A DNA stretch of 64,000 nt from Rhodococcus sp. OK302. GTDB lineage: Bacteria; Actinomycetota; Actinomycetes; Mycobacteriales; Mycobacteriaceae. The DNA is taken from positions 372,001-436,000 of the forward strand of contig NZ_NPJZ01000001.1 in assembly GCF_002245895.1 (NCBI RefSeq). The letters are read 5' to 3'. Below, one piece after another: positions 1 to 8,895 of the stretch; the first letter of the stretch is position 1, and each line of letters opens with the position of its first letter. A model generated the notes under the pieces. It saw only the letters and a program-made list of their open reading frames with translations. It was not told where the DNA came from and made no database searches. The translations under genes and the position numbers were made by a program.

Positions 1-34
1 CGCGGCCCCGCGCCCCGTAACTCTCGCGCAAACG

Positions 35-2341
35 ATGGAAGCTGGTTTCTCGATGAATGTTTTGACACGCCGACAGATGTTGAAGGCCATGGCAACTGCG
101 GCGGGCGCGGTGACAGTGGGTACCACCACCGCACAACTCGCCGGAGCGGCCCCCGGCACGGAGATTCGCGTACTCGCCATCAACACCTGGCTCAACGGAA
201 CAAGCGTATCGGGCGGCTTGCAAATGGTCGCCGATATCGTCACGGCCACGCGCGCCAACGTCGTAATCCTCACGGAATCAAACAACAGTGCAACAAACTC
301 GGTGGCGACCAGACTGACCAACGCCGGCACAAAATTCTATGCGGCATCCACCTCCGATACCGGAATCATCTCGCAGTTCCCAATCTCCGGGGCGACTAGC
401 CTGAGCTGGATGACCAAGGCGATCATCACCGTCGGCGGCATTGAAATTGCCACGTATGCAGCGCATTTGAACTACAAGTATTACGCCACCTATCTCCCCC
501 GCGGATACGGAGCAGGCAATGACTCGGGCGAGTTCTCCGGCTGGAACAAGTTGCCGGGAGGGCCCGTCACCGACCTTGCAAAGATCCAGCTCAACAACAA
601 CAATTCCGGTCGACCGGCAACCATCACGAGTTTCATCAACGATGCAGCAGTAGAACAATCCAAGGGTCGCTCGATTCTCCTGGGCGGAGACTTCAACGAA
701 CCGTCAGCCCTGGACTGGACCGACGGCACCAAGAACATGTTCGACCACAACGGCGTCGTCATCCCCTGGGAAACCACACGACGCCTCCAAGCGGCCGGCT
801 TCATCGACTCCTACCGCAGCAAATACCCGAACCCGGTGACCCACCCGGGTGCCACCTGGCCCTCGGACAACCCGGCCAAATCGCCATCGGATATCAGTTG
901 GGCACCAGCCGCTGACGAGCGCGACCGCATCGACTACATCTTCACCGACAGCGCCTCCAAGCTTTCACTGACGGAAACCGGCATCGTCGGGCCGCGCTCG
1001 ACCATCGTGCGCAACCAGCGGGTGGCCGAGACCAGCCAGGACAACTTCATCTACTCCCCGGCTCAGTGGCCGACCGACCACAAGGCAATGCTCTCGGTCT
1101 ACCAGATCAACACCGGAGCCGCGACGACCACCACCACCGTCGAAGCTCCCGACTCGGCCAAGAAGGGCGCCGCAGTCACCCTGACCGCGAACGTCACCCC
1201 CGCCGCACCAGGCGGCACAGTCCAGTTCCTCGACGGCGCAACACCTCTCGGCGACCCCGCGACTGTCACGAACGGCACCGCCTCGATCACGCGCACCTTC
1301 GACACCAACGGAGATCATGCGATCACCGCCGTGTTCTCCGGCACAACAGGCTTCCTCGAATCCACCTCCGAGATCAAGACCATCACCGTAAGCACCGACA
1401 ACATCGTCACCACCACGACCGTCGAAGCTCCCGACTCGGCCAAGAAAGGCGCCGCAGTCACCCTGACCGCGAACATCGCCCCCGCCGCACCGGGCGGAAC
1501 CGTCCAGTTCCTCGACGGCGCAACACCTCTCGGAGCCCCGGCAACCGTCGAGAACGGCACCGCCTCGATCACGCACACCTTCGACACCAACGGAGACCAC
1601 ACAATCACCGCCGTGTTCTCCGGTACGACCGGCATCCTCGGATCCACTTCCGAGATCAAGACCATCACCGTAAGCACCGACAACATCGTCACCACTACCA
1701 CGATGACTGCGCCTGATAGCGCGTTCGTGGGCCAGGCCGTCAACCTGCACGCAACGGTCTCCCCTGCAGTTCTTGGCGGCACTGTCGAATTCACCGTCGA
1801 CGGCAACGACAAGGTGACCGGCCCATTGGGCACCGACGGCACTGCGGTCGCGTCGTACACGTTCACCACCGCCGGCCCCCACAGTGTGGTCGCCCGCTAC
1901 TCCGGCACCCAGGGCGTTGCGGGTTCGCTCGCGCCGACGTTCCCGATCAGCGTCGCAGTCGTGCAGCCGGCGAACGTGCAGACCACGACCACGCTCGCCC
2001 CTATCGGCACCGTCGCCAAGGGCGCCCCGGTCACGCTGAAGGCCACCGTCAACCCGGCCAACGCCAACGGCAAGGTCCAGTTCAAGATCGGCGACACTCC
2101 GCTGGGCGGTCGGGTGACGGTCTCGAACGGCGTCGCTACGCTGCCCGCAACGTTCGCGGCCTCGGGCACGTTCAGCGTGACGGCGGAATTCATCGGCGCG
2201 GCAGGGTTTGTCGACTCGTCATCCACGCCGCAAACGCTCACCGTCCCGGGCGACCCCGATCCGGGTACCAACCCAGGCACCGGCGGCATCTTCGGCAGCC
2301 TCGGCAATCTGGGTAACCTCGGCAACCTCTTCGGCTCCTGA
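35..2341 (+). CDS. Tat-exported endonuclease/exonuclease/phosphatase-fold enzyme with four Ig-like repeats
   Basis: The N-terminus carries a twin-arginine signal (LTRRQMLKAM, then a hydrophobic stretch ending near AGAAPG), so export through Tat is expected. Residues about 45-355 form an EEP-fold hydrolase: HLNYK near 144, GGDFNEP near 217, RDRIDYIF near 296 and PTDHK near 346 supply the expected metal and catalytic residues. The fold covers secreted nucleases, phosphodiesterases and sphingomyelinases; the substrate cannot be read from sequence. From about residue 362 there are four Ig-like (Big_3_5-type) repeats, then a C-terminal SLGNLGNLGNLFGS tail. The start may be the ATG at 53, which has GGAAG 12 nt upstream; the ATG at 35 is conserved in the paralogue just downstream. 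Class is confident, substrate unknown. Confidence 0.85.
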   Translation: MEAGFSMNVLTRRQMLKAMATAAGAVTVGTTTAQLAGAAPGTEIRVLAINTWLNGTSVSGGLQMVADIVTATRANVVILTESNNSATNSVATRLTNAGTKFYAASTSDTGIISQFPISGATSLSWMTKAIITVGGIEIATYAAHLNYKYYATYLPRGYGAGNDSGEFSGWNKLPGGPVTDLAKIQLNNNNSGRPATITSFINDAAVEQSKGRSILLGGDFNEPSALDWTDGTKNMFDHNGVVIPWETTRRLQAAGFIDSYRSKYPNPVTHPGATWPSDNPAKSPSDISWAPAADERDRIDYIFTDSASKLSLTETGIVGPRSTIVRNQRVAETSQDNFIYSPAQWPTDHKAMLSVYQINTGAATTTTTVEAPDSAKKGAAVTLTANVTPAAPGGTVQFLDGATPLGDPATVTNGTASITRTFDTNGDHAITAVFSGTTGFLESTSEIKTITVSTDNIVTTTTVEAPDSAKKGAAVTLTANIAPAAPGGTVQFLDGATPLGAPATVENGTASITHTFDTNGDHTITAVFSGTTGILGSTSEIKTITVSTDNIVTTTTMTAPDSAFVGQAVNLHATVSPAVLGGTVEFTVDGNDKVTGPLGTDGTAVASYTFTTAGPHSVVARYSGTQGVAGSLAPTFPISVAVVQPANVQTTTTLAPIGTVAKGAPVTLKATVNPANANGKVQFKIGDTPLGGRVTVSNGVATLPATFAASGTFSVTAEFIGAAGFVDSSSTPQTLTVPGDPDPGTNPGTGGIFGSLGNLGNLGNLFGS

Positions 2342-2354
2342 TCCACACAGCGCA

Positions 2355-4079
2355 ATGAAAGTTGGTTTTTCAATGAAGGGTTTGACTCGCCGACAGATGT
2401 TCAAGGCCATGGCGGTCACGGCGGGCGCAGTGACACTGGGCACCACTACAGCGCACATCGCCGGGGCAGCCCCCGGCACCGAGATTCGCGTGCTCTCGAT
2501 CAACACCTGGCTCAACGGAACTGGTGTATCGGGCGGCTTGCAGATGGTCGCCGATGTCATCACCGCCACCCGCGCCAACGTGGTACTGCTCCTGGAATCA
2601 AACAGCAGTGCAACAAACTCCATCGCGAACAGACTGACCAACGCCGGAACGAAGTTCTATGCGACGTCCACGTCCGACACCGGTATCCTCTCGCAGTTCC
2701 CGATCTCCGAATCTTCCAGCCTGAACTCGATGACCAAGACCGTCATCACCGTCGACAGCACCCAAATTGCCACGTATGCAGCGCATTTGAACTACAAGTA
2801 CTATGCCACCTATCTCCCCCGCGGATACGGAGCGGGCAACGACTCGGGCGAATTCTCCCAATACGGCTTCAAGAAGATGCCGGCACCCGTCACCGACGTC
2901 GAAAAGATTCAGCTTAACAACATGAATTCCGGCCGCCCGGAAGCTATTACGAATTTCATCAACGACGCGGCACTCGAACAGGCCAAGGGACGATCGATCA
3001 TCCTGGGCGGCGACTTCAACGAACCGTCACACCTCGACTGGACCGACGCCGCCAAGAACCTGTTCGACCACAACGGAGTCGTTCTTCCCTGGGAGACCAC
3101 CCGGCGGCTCGAAGCGGCCGGTTTCCTCGACGCCTACCGCAGCCAGTACCCGGATCCGGTGACCCACCCGGGCTTCACCTGGCCCTCGGACAACCCGGCC
3201 AAACCAACGTCGCAACTCACCTGGGCACCAGACGCTGACGAGCGCGACCGCATCGACTACATCTTTACCGACAGCACTTCGAAACTTTCACTGACGGAAA
3301 CCGGCGTCGTCGGGCCACGCTCGACCATCGTGCGCAACCAGCGAGTAGCCGAGACCAGCCAGGACAACTTCATCGCCTCGCCGACGCCATGGCCGACCGA
3401 CCACAAGGCGGTTCTCGCGGTCTACCAACTGGGCACCGTAAACACCACCACCGCAATGACATCGCCGGGCAGTGCGTTCGCCGGTCAGAACGTCAACCTG
3501 CACGCGAAAGTCTCGCCTGCAGTTCGGGGTGGCTCCGTCGAATTCACCATCGACGGGGGCGCCTCGGTGACCGGCACCGTGGGCACCGACGGTGTCGCAG
3601 TCGCGTCGTACACCTTCACCACTGCCGGCGCCCACAACGTGGTCGCCCGCTACTCCGGTGCCACCGGTGCCGAATCCTCAGTCGCACCGGCCTTCCCGGT
3701 CAACGTCACCACCTCGTCCCCGACCGACGCCCGGACCACCACCACGCTCGACCCGGTCGGCACCATCGCCAAGGATGCCGCTGCAACATTGAAGGCAACG
3801 GTCGATCCGGCCACCGCAATCGGCGCGATCCAATTCAAGCTCGGCGACACCCCGCTCAGCGGTCCGGTCACCGTCCTGAACGGAATCGCAACGCTGGCAA
3901 CCATGTTCGCAGCCTCGGGCACATTCAGTGTTACGGCGGAGTTCGTTGGGGGAAACGGCTTCATCGACTCTGCATCGGCGCCACAGACACTGACCGTCCC
4001 CGGCGACCCCGATCCGGGTAATTCGGGTGGCAGCGTCGGGAACGTCGGCAGCCTGTTCGGCAATATCTTCGGGTCTTGA
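2355..4079 (+). CDS. Tat-exported EEP-fold enzyme with two Ig-like repeats (paralogue of the preceding gene)
   Basis: A 574-aa tandem paralogue starting 13 nt after the preceding stop. The Tat motif (LTRRQMFKAM), HLNYK, GGDFNEP, RDRIDYIF and PTDHK are all kept, so it should be active. Only two Ig-like repeats follow the catalytic domain instead of four, so the pair differ mainly in stalk length. It ends in GSLFGNIFGS, related to the tails of the downstream Ig proteins. The ATG at 2373 is an alternative start with GAAAG 11 nt upstream; the reading frame is open back to 2208 but that stretch overlaps the previous gene and is not expected to be translated. No hairpin separates the two genes, so co-transcription is likely. 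Confidence 0.85.
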   Translation: MKVGFSMKGLTRRQMFKAMAVTAGAVTLGTTTAHIAGAAPGTEIRVLSINTWLNGTGVSGGLQMVADVITATRANVVLLLESNSSATNSIANRLTNAGTKFYATSTSDTGILSQFPISESSSLNSMTKTVITVDSTQIATYAAHLNYKYYATYLPRGYGAGNDSGEFSQYGFKKMPAPVTDVEKIQLNNMNSGRPEAITNFINDAALEQAKGRSIILGGDFNEPSHLDWTDAAKNLFDHNGVVLPWETTRRLEAAGFLDAYRSQYPDPVTHPGFTWPSDNPAKPTSQLTWAPDADERDRIDYIFTDSTSKLSLTETGVVGPRSTIVRNQRVAETSQDNFIASPTPWPTDHKAVLAVYQLGTVNTTTAMTSPGSAFAGQNVNLHAKVSPAVRGGSVEFTIDGGASVTGTVGTDGVAVASYTFTTAGAHNVVARYSGATGAESSVAPAFPVNVTTSSPTDARTTTTLDPVGTIAKDAAATLKATVDPATAIGAIQFKLGDTPLSGPVTVLNGIATLATMFAASGTFSVTAEFVGGNGFIDSASAPQTLTVPGDPDPGNSGGSVGNVGSLFGNIFGS

Positions 4080-4120
4080 CATCCGCACCACCCGTCACGC
4101 CCAAACCGCCCCATTCGCCT

Positions 4121-4243
4121 AATTACCGCAATTCGACCGACATTGCTGACCGATTGCGCTACCGTGAGCCCGATCGATTAACTGGACGCTCGTCTAGACC
4201 GCTCTTTGAGGGCTGTTGCCTGGACGTCGCAAGAGAGGGAACC
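4121..4243 (+). promoter_or_regulatory. Conserved upstream module of the Ig-repeat family, copy 1
   Basis: About 120 nt ending in the Shine-Dalgarno GAGAGGGA. It holds a TACCGT -10-like hexamer at 4160-4165 and an inverted repeat GGAC-N4-GTCT at 4184-4195. The same module precedes the next three genes, so it is probably promoter plus 5'UTR. A matching -35 box is not clear. Confidence 0.55.
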
Positions 4244-5054
4244 ATGACGCAGAGCAACACCCTTCGCACAATCGGAAGCCTGAGCGCATTCGCCGTGGCC
4301 GCCGGATTCGCGGTCACCATCGGCACCGGAATGGCAAGTGCCGCACCGGGCGAAATCACCTGGACCGACCAATACAGCACCTTCACCCGCACCATCGACA
4401 ACGCCACTCCCACCGGCGACGACACCGTCACCGTCACCACCAAGTGGACCCGCACCGACGCCAACTGGGAAAAGCTCAATTGGGTGAAGGACTTCCACCC
4501 GACCTGCCTGACCTACGTCCCCGGCTCCGCCAAGGTCACCGACAACGCCGGCGTCCACACCATCGAGCCCTACGTCGAGCAGGCCGCCGACTACACTGCC
4601 GTGGACTTCACCAGCCTCGGCTACCAGCCGACCGCCAAGAAGGGCGTCGAGACCCCGATCCTGAGCATCCAGTACAAGGTCGGCTACGACTGCGACCGCG
4701 ACGTTGCCCAGAACACCGGAATGGCCTACAACGGCTCCCGCGGCCCCGGCACCTACCTGAACAAGGGCCCGTCGATCACGGTCGCAAAGAACACCTCGAC
4801 CACGACGCTGGATACGGTTCCTGCGGACACAAAGGTGGACCAAACGGTTCCGCTGAACGCCACCGTGACCGGCGGCGCCGACGGCGACATCGTCGAATTC
4901 TACGACGGCACAACGAAGATCGGACAGGGCGCATTGGCCGCCGGCAAGACGACGTTCTCGTGGACGCCCACCACCAACGGTGTGCACAGCCTGACAGCGA
5001 AGTTCCTGGGCACGACGAAGGCCAACGAGTCGGTCTCGACAGCACAGAACGTCC
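4121..5054 (+). repeat. 934-bp segmental duplication, copy A
   Basis: Nearly identical to 5543-6476 at a constant offset of 1422 bp. It covers the upstream module, signal peptide, N-terminal domain and first Ig-like repeat. Only scattered differences are visible, and the copies diverge abruptly at a domain boundary. Confidence 0.85.
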
Positions 5055-5431
5055 TCGTGGCCTCCGACATCGACGTGGCCACCACCGCAGTGTTGACCGT
5101 GCCCGCAACTGCAACGACAGGCGTCGCGGTGAACCTCGTCGCGACCATCTCCCCGACCCCGACTGGTGGAACCGTCCAGTTCATGGACGGCAACACAAAG
5201 CTCGGCCAACCGGCCTCAGTGGTCGACGGCAAGGCAACACTCAATTACGCCTTCCCGAATGCCGGCACCAGCCATGTCACCGCGATCTACAGCGGCATCA
5301 CGGGCCACCTCACCTCGACCTCCGAGGTCAGCACCGTCACAGTCGTCGACGCCCCCGGAACCGGTGGCGGAGACACCGGCGGTTCGCTGGGGAACATTTT
5401 CGGCTCCTTGGGAAGCATCTTCGGATCCTGA
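4244..5431 (+). CDS. Secreted two-Cys N-domain protein with two Ig-like repeats
   Basis: A 395-aa secreted protein. Residues 1-33 are a Sec signal peptide ending ASAAPG. Residues about 34-175 form a domain shared by the next four genes, with two conserved cysteines (PTCLTYVPGSAKV and GYDCDRD) that could form a disulfide; the LTYVPGSA string recalls DUF11-type surface domains. Two Ig-like repeats follow, then the tail SLGNIFGSLGSIFGS. The ATG at 4244 was chosen because GAGAGGGA lies 3 nt upstream and the signal peptide begins there, although the frame is open back to 4076. It has no enzyme motif, so a structural, adhesive or cell-surface role is inferred. A hairpin follows at 5459-5498. Confidence 0.8.
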   Translation: MTQSNTLRTIGSLSAFAVAAGFAVTIGTGMASAAPGEITWTDQYSTFTRTIDNATPTGDDTVTVTTKWTRTDANWEKLNWVKDFHPTCLTYVPGSAKVTDNAGVHTIEPYVEQAADYTAVDFTSLGYQPTAKKGVETPILSIQYKVGYDCDRDVAQNTGMAYNGSRGPGTYLNKGPSITVAKNTSTTTLDTVPADTKVDQTVPLNATVTGGADGDIVEFYDGTTKIGQGALAAGKTTFSWTPTTNGVHSLTAKFLGTTKANESVSTAQNVLVASDIDVATTAVLTVPATATTGVAVNLVATISPTPTGGTVQFMDGNTKLGQPASVVDGKATLNYAFPNAGTSHVTAIYSGITGHLTSTSEVSTVTVVDAPGTGGGDTGGSLGNIFGSLGSIFGS

Positions 5432-5458
5432 AGAACTATCCGCTGAAACCAGCGATCT

Positions 5459-5498
5459 GAGTGTGGCCTCCGCCGGAATTCCGGCGGAGGCCACACTC
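5459..5498 (+). terminator. Hairpin terminator after the first N-domain/Ig gene
   Basis: A perfect stem of 18 bp (GAGTGTGGCCTCCGCCGG paired with its complement) around an AATT loop. No T-run follows, as is common in actinobacteria. Being symmetrical it could act in both directions. Confidence 0.7.
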
Positions 5499-5542
5499 GA
5501 TCTACACGGCAATGAGGTTGATCAAACTTCACCGTAAGCCCC

Positions 5543-5665
5543 AATTACCGCAATTCGACCGACATTGCTGACCGATTGCGCTACCGTGAGCCCGATCGAT
5601 TAACTGGACGCTCGTCTAGACCGCTCTTTGAGGGCTGTTGCCTGGACGTCGCAAGAGAGGGAACC
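5543..5665 (+). promoter_or_regulatory. Conserved upstream module of the Ig-repeat family, copy 2
   Basis: Essentially identical to 4121-4243. TACCGT lies at 5582-5587, GGAC-N4-GTCT at 5606-5617, and GAGAGGGA sits just before the ATG. Confidence 0.55.
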
Positions 5666-6476
5666 ATGACGCAGAGCAACACCCTTCGCACAATCGGAAG
5701 CCTGAGCGCATTCGCCGTGGCCGCCGGATTCGCGGTCACCATCGGCACCGGAATGGCAAGTGCCGCACCGGGCGAAATCACCTGGACCGACCAATACAGC
5801 ACCTTCACCCGCACCATCGACAACGCCGCTCCCACCGGCGACGACACCGTCACCGTCACCACCAAATGGACCCGCACCGACGCCAACTGGGAAAAGCTCA
5901 ATTGGGTGAAGGACTTCCACCCGACCTGCCTGACCTACGTCCCCGGCTCCGCCAAGGTCACCGACAACGCCGGCGTCCACACCATCGAGCCCTACGTCCA
6001 GCCCGCTGCCGACTTCACAGCCGTCGACTTCACCAGCCTCGGCTACCAGCCGACCGCCAAGAAGGGCGTCGAGACCCCGATCCTGAGCATCCAGTACAAG
6101 GTCGGCTACGACTGCGACCGCGACGTTGCCCAGAACACCGGAATGGCCTACAACGGCTCCCGCGGCCCCGGCACCTACTTGAACAAGGGCCCGTCGATCA
6201 CGGTCGCAAAGAACACCTCGACCACGACGCTGGATACGGTTCCTGCGGACACAAAGGTGGACCAAACGGTTCCGCTGAACGCCACCGTGACCGGCGGCGC
6301 CGACGGCGACATCGTCGAATTCTACGACGGCACAACGAAGATCGGCCAGGGCGCATTGGCCGCCGGCAAGACGACGTTCTCGTGGACGCCCACCACCAAC
6401 GGTGTGCACAGCCTGACAGCGAAGTTCCTGGGCACGACGAAGGCCAACGAGTCGGTCTCGACAGCACAGAACGTCC
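5543..6476 (+). repeat. 934-bp segmental duplication, copy B
   Basis: Partner of 4121-5054. The high identity, including non-coding DNA, indicates a recent duplication or gene conversion. Confidence 0.85.
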
Positions 6477-7420
6477 CGGTCGCCCCTGCCGACGTCACCA
6501 CCACCACGTCAGTGACCGGCCCGGCCGACGCGGTCGCAGGCACGGATATCACTCTGAACGTGCAGGTGTCACCGGCTCCGACCGGTGGAACCGTCCAGTT
6601 CAAGGACGGCGCCACTGATCTCGGCACCGCCGTCGCCCTTGACTCCGCCGGCCAGGGCTCCATCACACAGAAGTTGGCGGCGGGCACTCACAGCATCACC
6701 GCGGTATACGCCGGTTCAGCCCAGTTCCTTACCTCCACCTCCGCGGCGCACACCGTAACTGTGACAACGCCGGCTCAGGCCGATTCCGTGACGACCACGA
6801 CCCTGACCCTTCCAAACAACGTGAAAACCGGTGTGGCCGTTAATCTATGGGCTGCAGTGAAGGCGCCGAACGGTGACCTGATTCCGTCGGGTGGACAGGT
6901 CACCTTCAAAGACGGCAGCACGTCGATCGGCACCGCGAACGTGATCGGCGGTGAGGCGAACGTACTCCACACCTTCGCCAGCGCAGGAACGCACAACATC
7001 ACCGCCGAGTTCACCGGCGCAGCCGGATACCTGACGTCGGTCTCGCAGTCCGGCGCGCTCGTGGTGACGGATCCATCCTCCACCGACGAGGCCACCACCA
7101 CTGCACTGACCGTGCCCTCCACCGCAACGAAGGGAACGGCAGTAGACCTGGTCGCGATCGTTTCTCCGACCCTGGCCGGCGGCACAGTGCAGTTCATGGA
7201 CGGCGCCACGGCGATCGGTGTGCCAGTCACCGTGGTCGACGGAAAAGCAACCCTCTCGTACGCCTTCCCGAACGTCGGCGACCGCCACATCACCGCGGTC
7301 TACAGCGGTGAGACGGGACACCTGGGCTCGACCGCAGAATCACGCACGGTCACAGTCACCGACACCCCCGGCACCGGTGGCGGCAGCCTGGGATCACTTG
7401 GAAACATCTTCGGATCCTGA
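5666..7420 (+). CDS. Secreted two-Cys N-domain protein with four Ig-like repeats
   Basis: A 584-aa paralogue whose first ~270 residues are nearly identical to the preceding protein through recent duplication. After the signal peptide, the two-Cys domain and the shared first Ig-like repeat there are three further, divergent Ig-like repeats, then the tail GSLGSLGNIFGS. The third repeat has an insertion (KAPNGDLIPSGG) not seen in the others. The start at 5666 has GAGAGGGA 3 nt upstream. It has its own upstream module and a hairpin at 7461-7495, so it is likely transcribed alone. The function is unknown; a surface or matrix role is inferred. Confidence 0.8.
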   Translation: MTQSNTLRTIGSLSAFAVAAGFAVTIGTGMASAAPGEITWTDQYSTFTRTIDNAAPTGDDTVTVTTKWTRTDANWEKLNWVKDFHPTCLTYVPGSAKVTDNAGVHTIEPYVQPAADFTAVDFTSLGYQPTAKKGVETPILSIQYKVGYDCDRDVAQNTGMAYNGSRGPGTYLNKGPSITVAKNTSTTTLDTVPADTKVDQTVPLNATVTGGADGDIVEFYDGTTKIGQGALAAGKTTFSWTPTTNGVHSLTAKFLGTTKANESVSTAQNVPVAPADVTTTTSVTGPADAVAGTDITLNVQVSPAPTGGTVQFKDGATDLGTAVALDSAGQGSITQKLAAGTHSITAVYAGSAQFLTSTSAAHTVTVTTPAQADSVTTTTLTLPNNVKTGVAVNLWAAVKAPNGDLIPSGGQVTFKDGSTSIGTANVIGGEANVLHTFASAGTHNITAEFTGAAGYLTSVSQSGALVVTDPSSTDEATTTALTVPSTATKGTAVDLVAIVSPTLAGGTVQFMDGATAIGVPVTVVDGKATLSYAFPNVGDRHITAVYSGETGHLGSTAESRTVTVTDTPGTGGGSLGSLGNIFGS

Positions 7421-7460
7421 ATATCCCTCCGCTGAAACCAGCGATATGACGCACTAACGC

Positions 7461-7495
7461 GTGTGGCCCCTGCCGAATTTCAGCAGGGGCCACAC
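7461..7495 (+). terminator. Hairpin terminator
   Basis: A 13-bp perfect stem (GTGTGGCCCCTGC) with a 9-nt loop lies 40 nt after the stop codon. No T-run follows. Confidence 0.65.
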
Positions 7496-7578
7496 CCGTC
7501 TACACGCCAACGAAGACGACCAAGCTTCACCCAACCCCGGCCGGGCACATACCCCATCGCCAATGCCCCGCTCACCCC

Positions 7579-7700
7579 AATTGTCGCAATTCGACCGTAA
7601 TTGCTGATCGATTGCGCTACCGTGATCCCGATCGATTAACTGGACGCTCGTCTAAGGCGCTCGCGTAGGCCGTTGCCGAGGCGCCCCAAGAAAGGGAACC
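7579..7700 (+). promoter_or_regulatory. Conserved upstream module of the Ig-repeat family, copy 3
   Basis: A diverged copy with TACCGT at 7618-7623, GGAC-N4-GTCT at 7642-7653 and the ribosome site AAGAAAGGGA before the ATG at 7701. Confidence 0.55.
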
Positions 7701-8615
7701 ATGAAGAAGAGCACCACCCTTCGCACAATCGGAAGCCTCAGCGCATTTGCCGTGGCCGCCGGATTCGCAGTCACGATCGGCAGCGGAATTGCAGCTGCGG
7801 CACCAGGCGAACTCACCTGGTCCGACCAATACAGCACCTTCACCCGCACCATCGACAACGTCACCCCCACCGGCGACGACACCATCACCGTCACCACCAA
7901 ATGGACCCGCACCGACGCCAACTGGGAAAAGCTCAATTCGGTGAAGGATTTTCACCCGACCTGCCTGACCTACGTCCCGGGCTCCGCCAAAGTCACCGAC
8001 AACGCCGGCGTCCACGCCATCGAGCCCTACGTCCAGACAGCCGCAGACTTCACTGCCGTCGACTTCGTCACCCTCGGCTACCAGCCAACCGCCAAGAAGG
8101 GCGTCGAAACCCCGATCCTGAGCATCCAGTACAAGGTCGGGAACGACTGTGCCCGCGACGTCACCCAGAACACCGGAATGTCCTACAGCGGCTCACGCGG
8201 CCCCGGCACCTACCTGAACAAGGGCCCGTCGATCACGGTCGCAAAGAACACCTCGACCACGACGCTGGATACGGTTCCTGCGGGCACAAAGGTGGACCAA
8301 ACGGTTCCGCTGAACGCCACCGTGACCGGCGGCACCGACGGCGACATCGTCGAATTCTACGACGGCACAACCAAACTCGGCCAAGGCGCACTGGCCGCCG
8401 GCAAGGCGACGTTCTCGTGGACACCTACCACCAACGGTGTGCACAGCCTGACCGCGAAGTTCCTGAGCACGACGAAGGTCAACGAGTCGGTCTCGACAGC
8501 ACAGAAAGTATCCGTGACAAGGGAGGACGGCACCGGCGGCGGCGGCGATACCGGCAGTGCCGGCGGTTCGCTGGGGACTATCCTCGGATCCCTGGGAAAC
8601 ATCTTCGGATCCTGA
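7701..8615 (+). CDS. Secreted two-Cys N-domain protein with one Ig-like repeat (minimal family member)
   Basis: At 304 aa this is the shortest member: signal peptide (MKKSTTLRTIGSL start), the two-Cys N-terminal domain, a single Ig-like repeat, a Gly/Asp-rich linker and the tail GSLGTILGSLGNIFGS. It shows that N-domain, Ig repeat and tail are the conserved core and that repeat number is the variable part. AAAGGGA lies 3 nt before the ATG. The terminator and upstream regions on both sides are nearly the same sequence (7421-7700 and 8616-8895), so the duplicated unit includes the spacer. No enzymatic motif is present. Confidence 0.8.
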   Translation: MKKSTTLRTIGSLSAFAVAAGFAVTIGSGIAAAAPGELTWSDQYSTFTRTIDNVTPTGDDTITVTTKWTRTDANWEKLNSVKDFHPTCLTYVPGSAKVTDNAGVHAIEPYVQTAADFTAVDFVTLGYQPTAKKGVETPILSIQYKVGNDCARDVTQNTGMSYSGSRGPGTYLNKGPSITVAKNTSTTTLDTVPAGTKVDQTVPLNATVTGGTDGDIVEFYDGTTKLGQGALAAGKATFSWTPTTNGVHSLTAKFLSTTKVNESVSTAQKVSVTREDGTGGGGDTGSAGGSLGTILGSLGNIFGS

Positions 8616-8654
8616 ATACCCCTCCGCTGAACCAGCGATATGACGCACTAACGC

Positions 8655-8689
8655 GTGTGGCCCCTGCCGAATTTCAGCAGGGGCCACAC
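8655..8689 (+). terminator. Hairpin terminator
   Basis: Identical in stem and loop to 7461-7495 (13-bp stem, 9-nt loop), again about 40 nt past the stop codon. Confidence 0.65.
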
Positions 8690-8772
8690 CCGTCTACACG
8701 CCAACGAAGACGACCAAACTTCACCCAACCCCGGCCGAGCTCATACCCCATCGCAAATGCCCCACTCACCCC

Positions 8773-8895
8773 AATTACCGCAATTCGACCGCATTAGCTG
8801 ACCGATTGCGCTACCTTAATCCAATAAATGGAACTGGACGCTCGTCTAGACCGCTCTTTCAGGGCTGTTGCCGAGGCGTCCCAAGAAAGGGAACC
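8773..8895 (+). promoter_or_regulatory. Conserved upstream module of the Ig-repeat family, copy 4
   Basis: TACCTT at 8812-8817, GGAC-N4-GTCT at 8836-8847 and AAGAAAGGGA before the ATG at 8896. The spacer between hexamer and inverted repeat differs from copies 1-3 while the two motifs stay. Confidence 0.55.

Noticed and set aside
4178..5209. Minus-strand open frame opposite the first N-domain/Ig gene, and similar frames opposite its paralogues
   Set aside because: Low-complexity Gly/Arg/Val composition, no start signal, and the plus strand encodes a clear signal peptide and domains.
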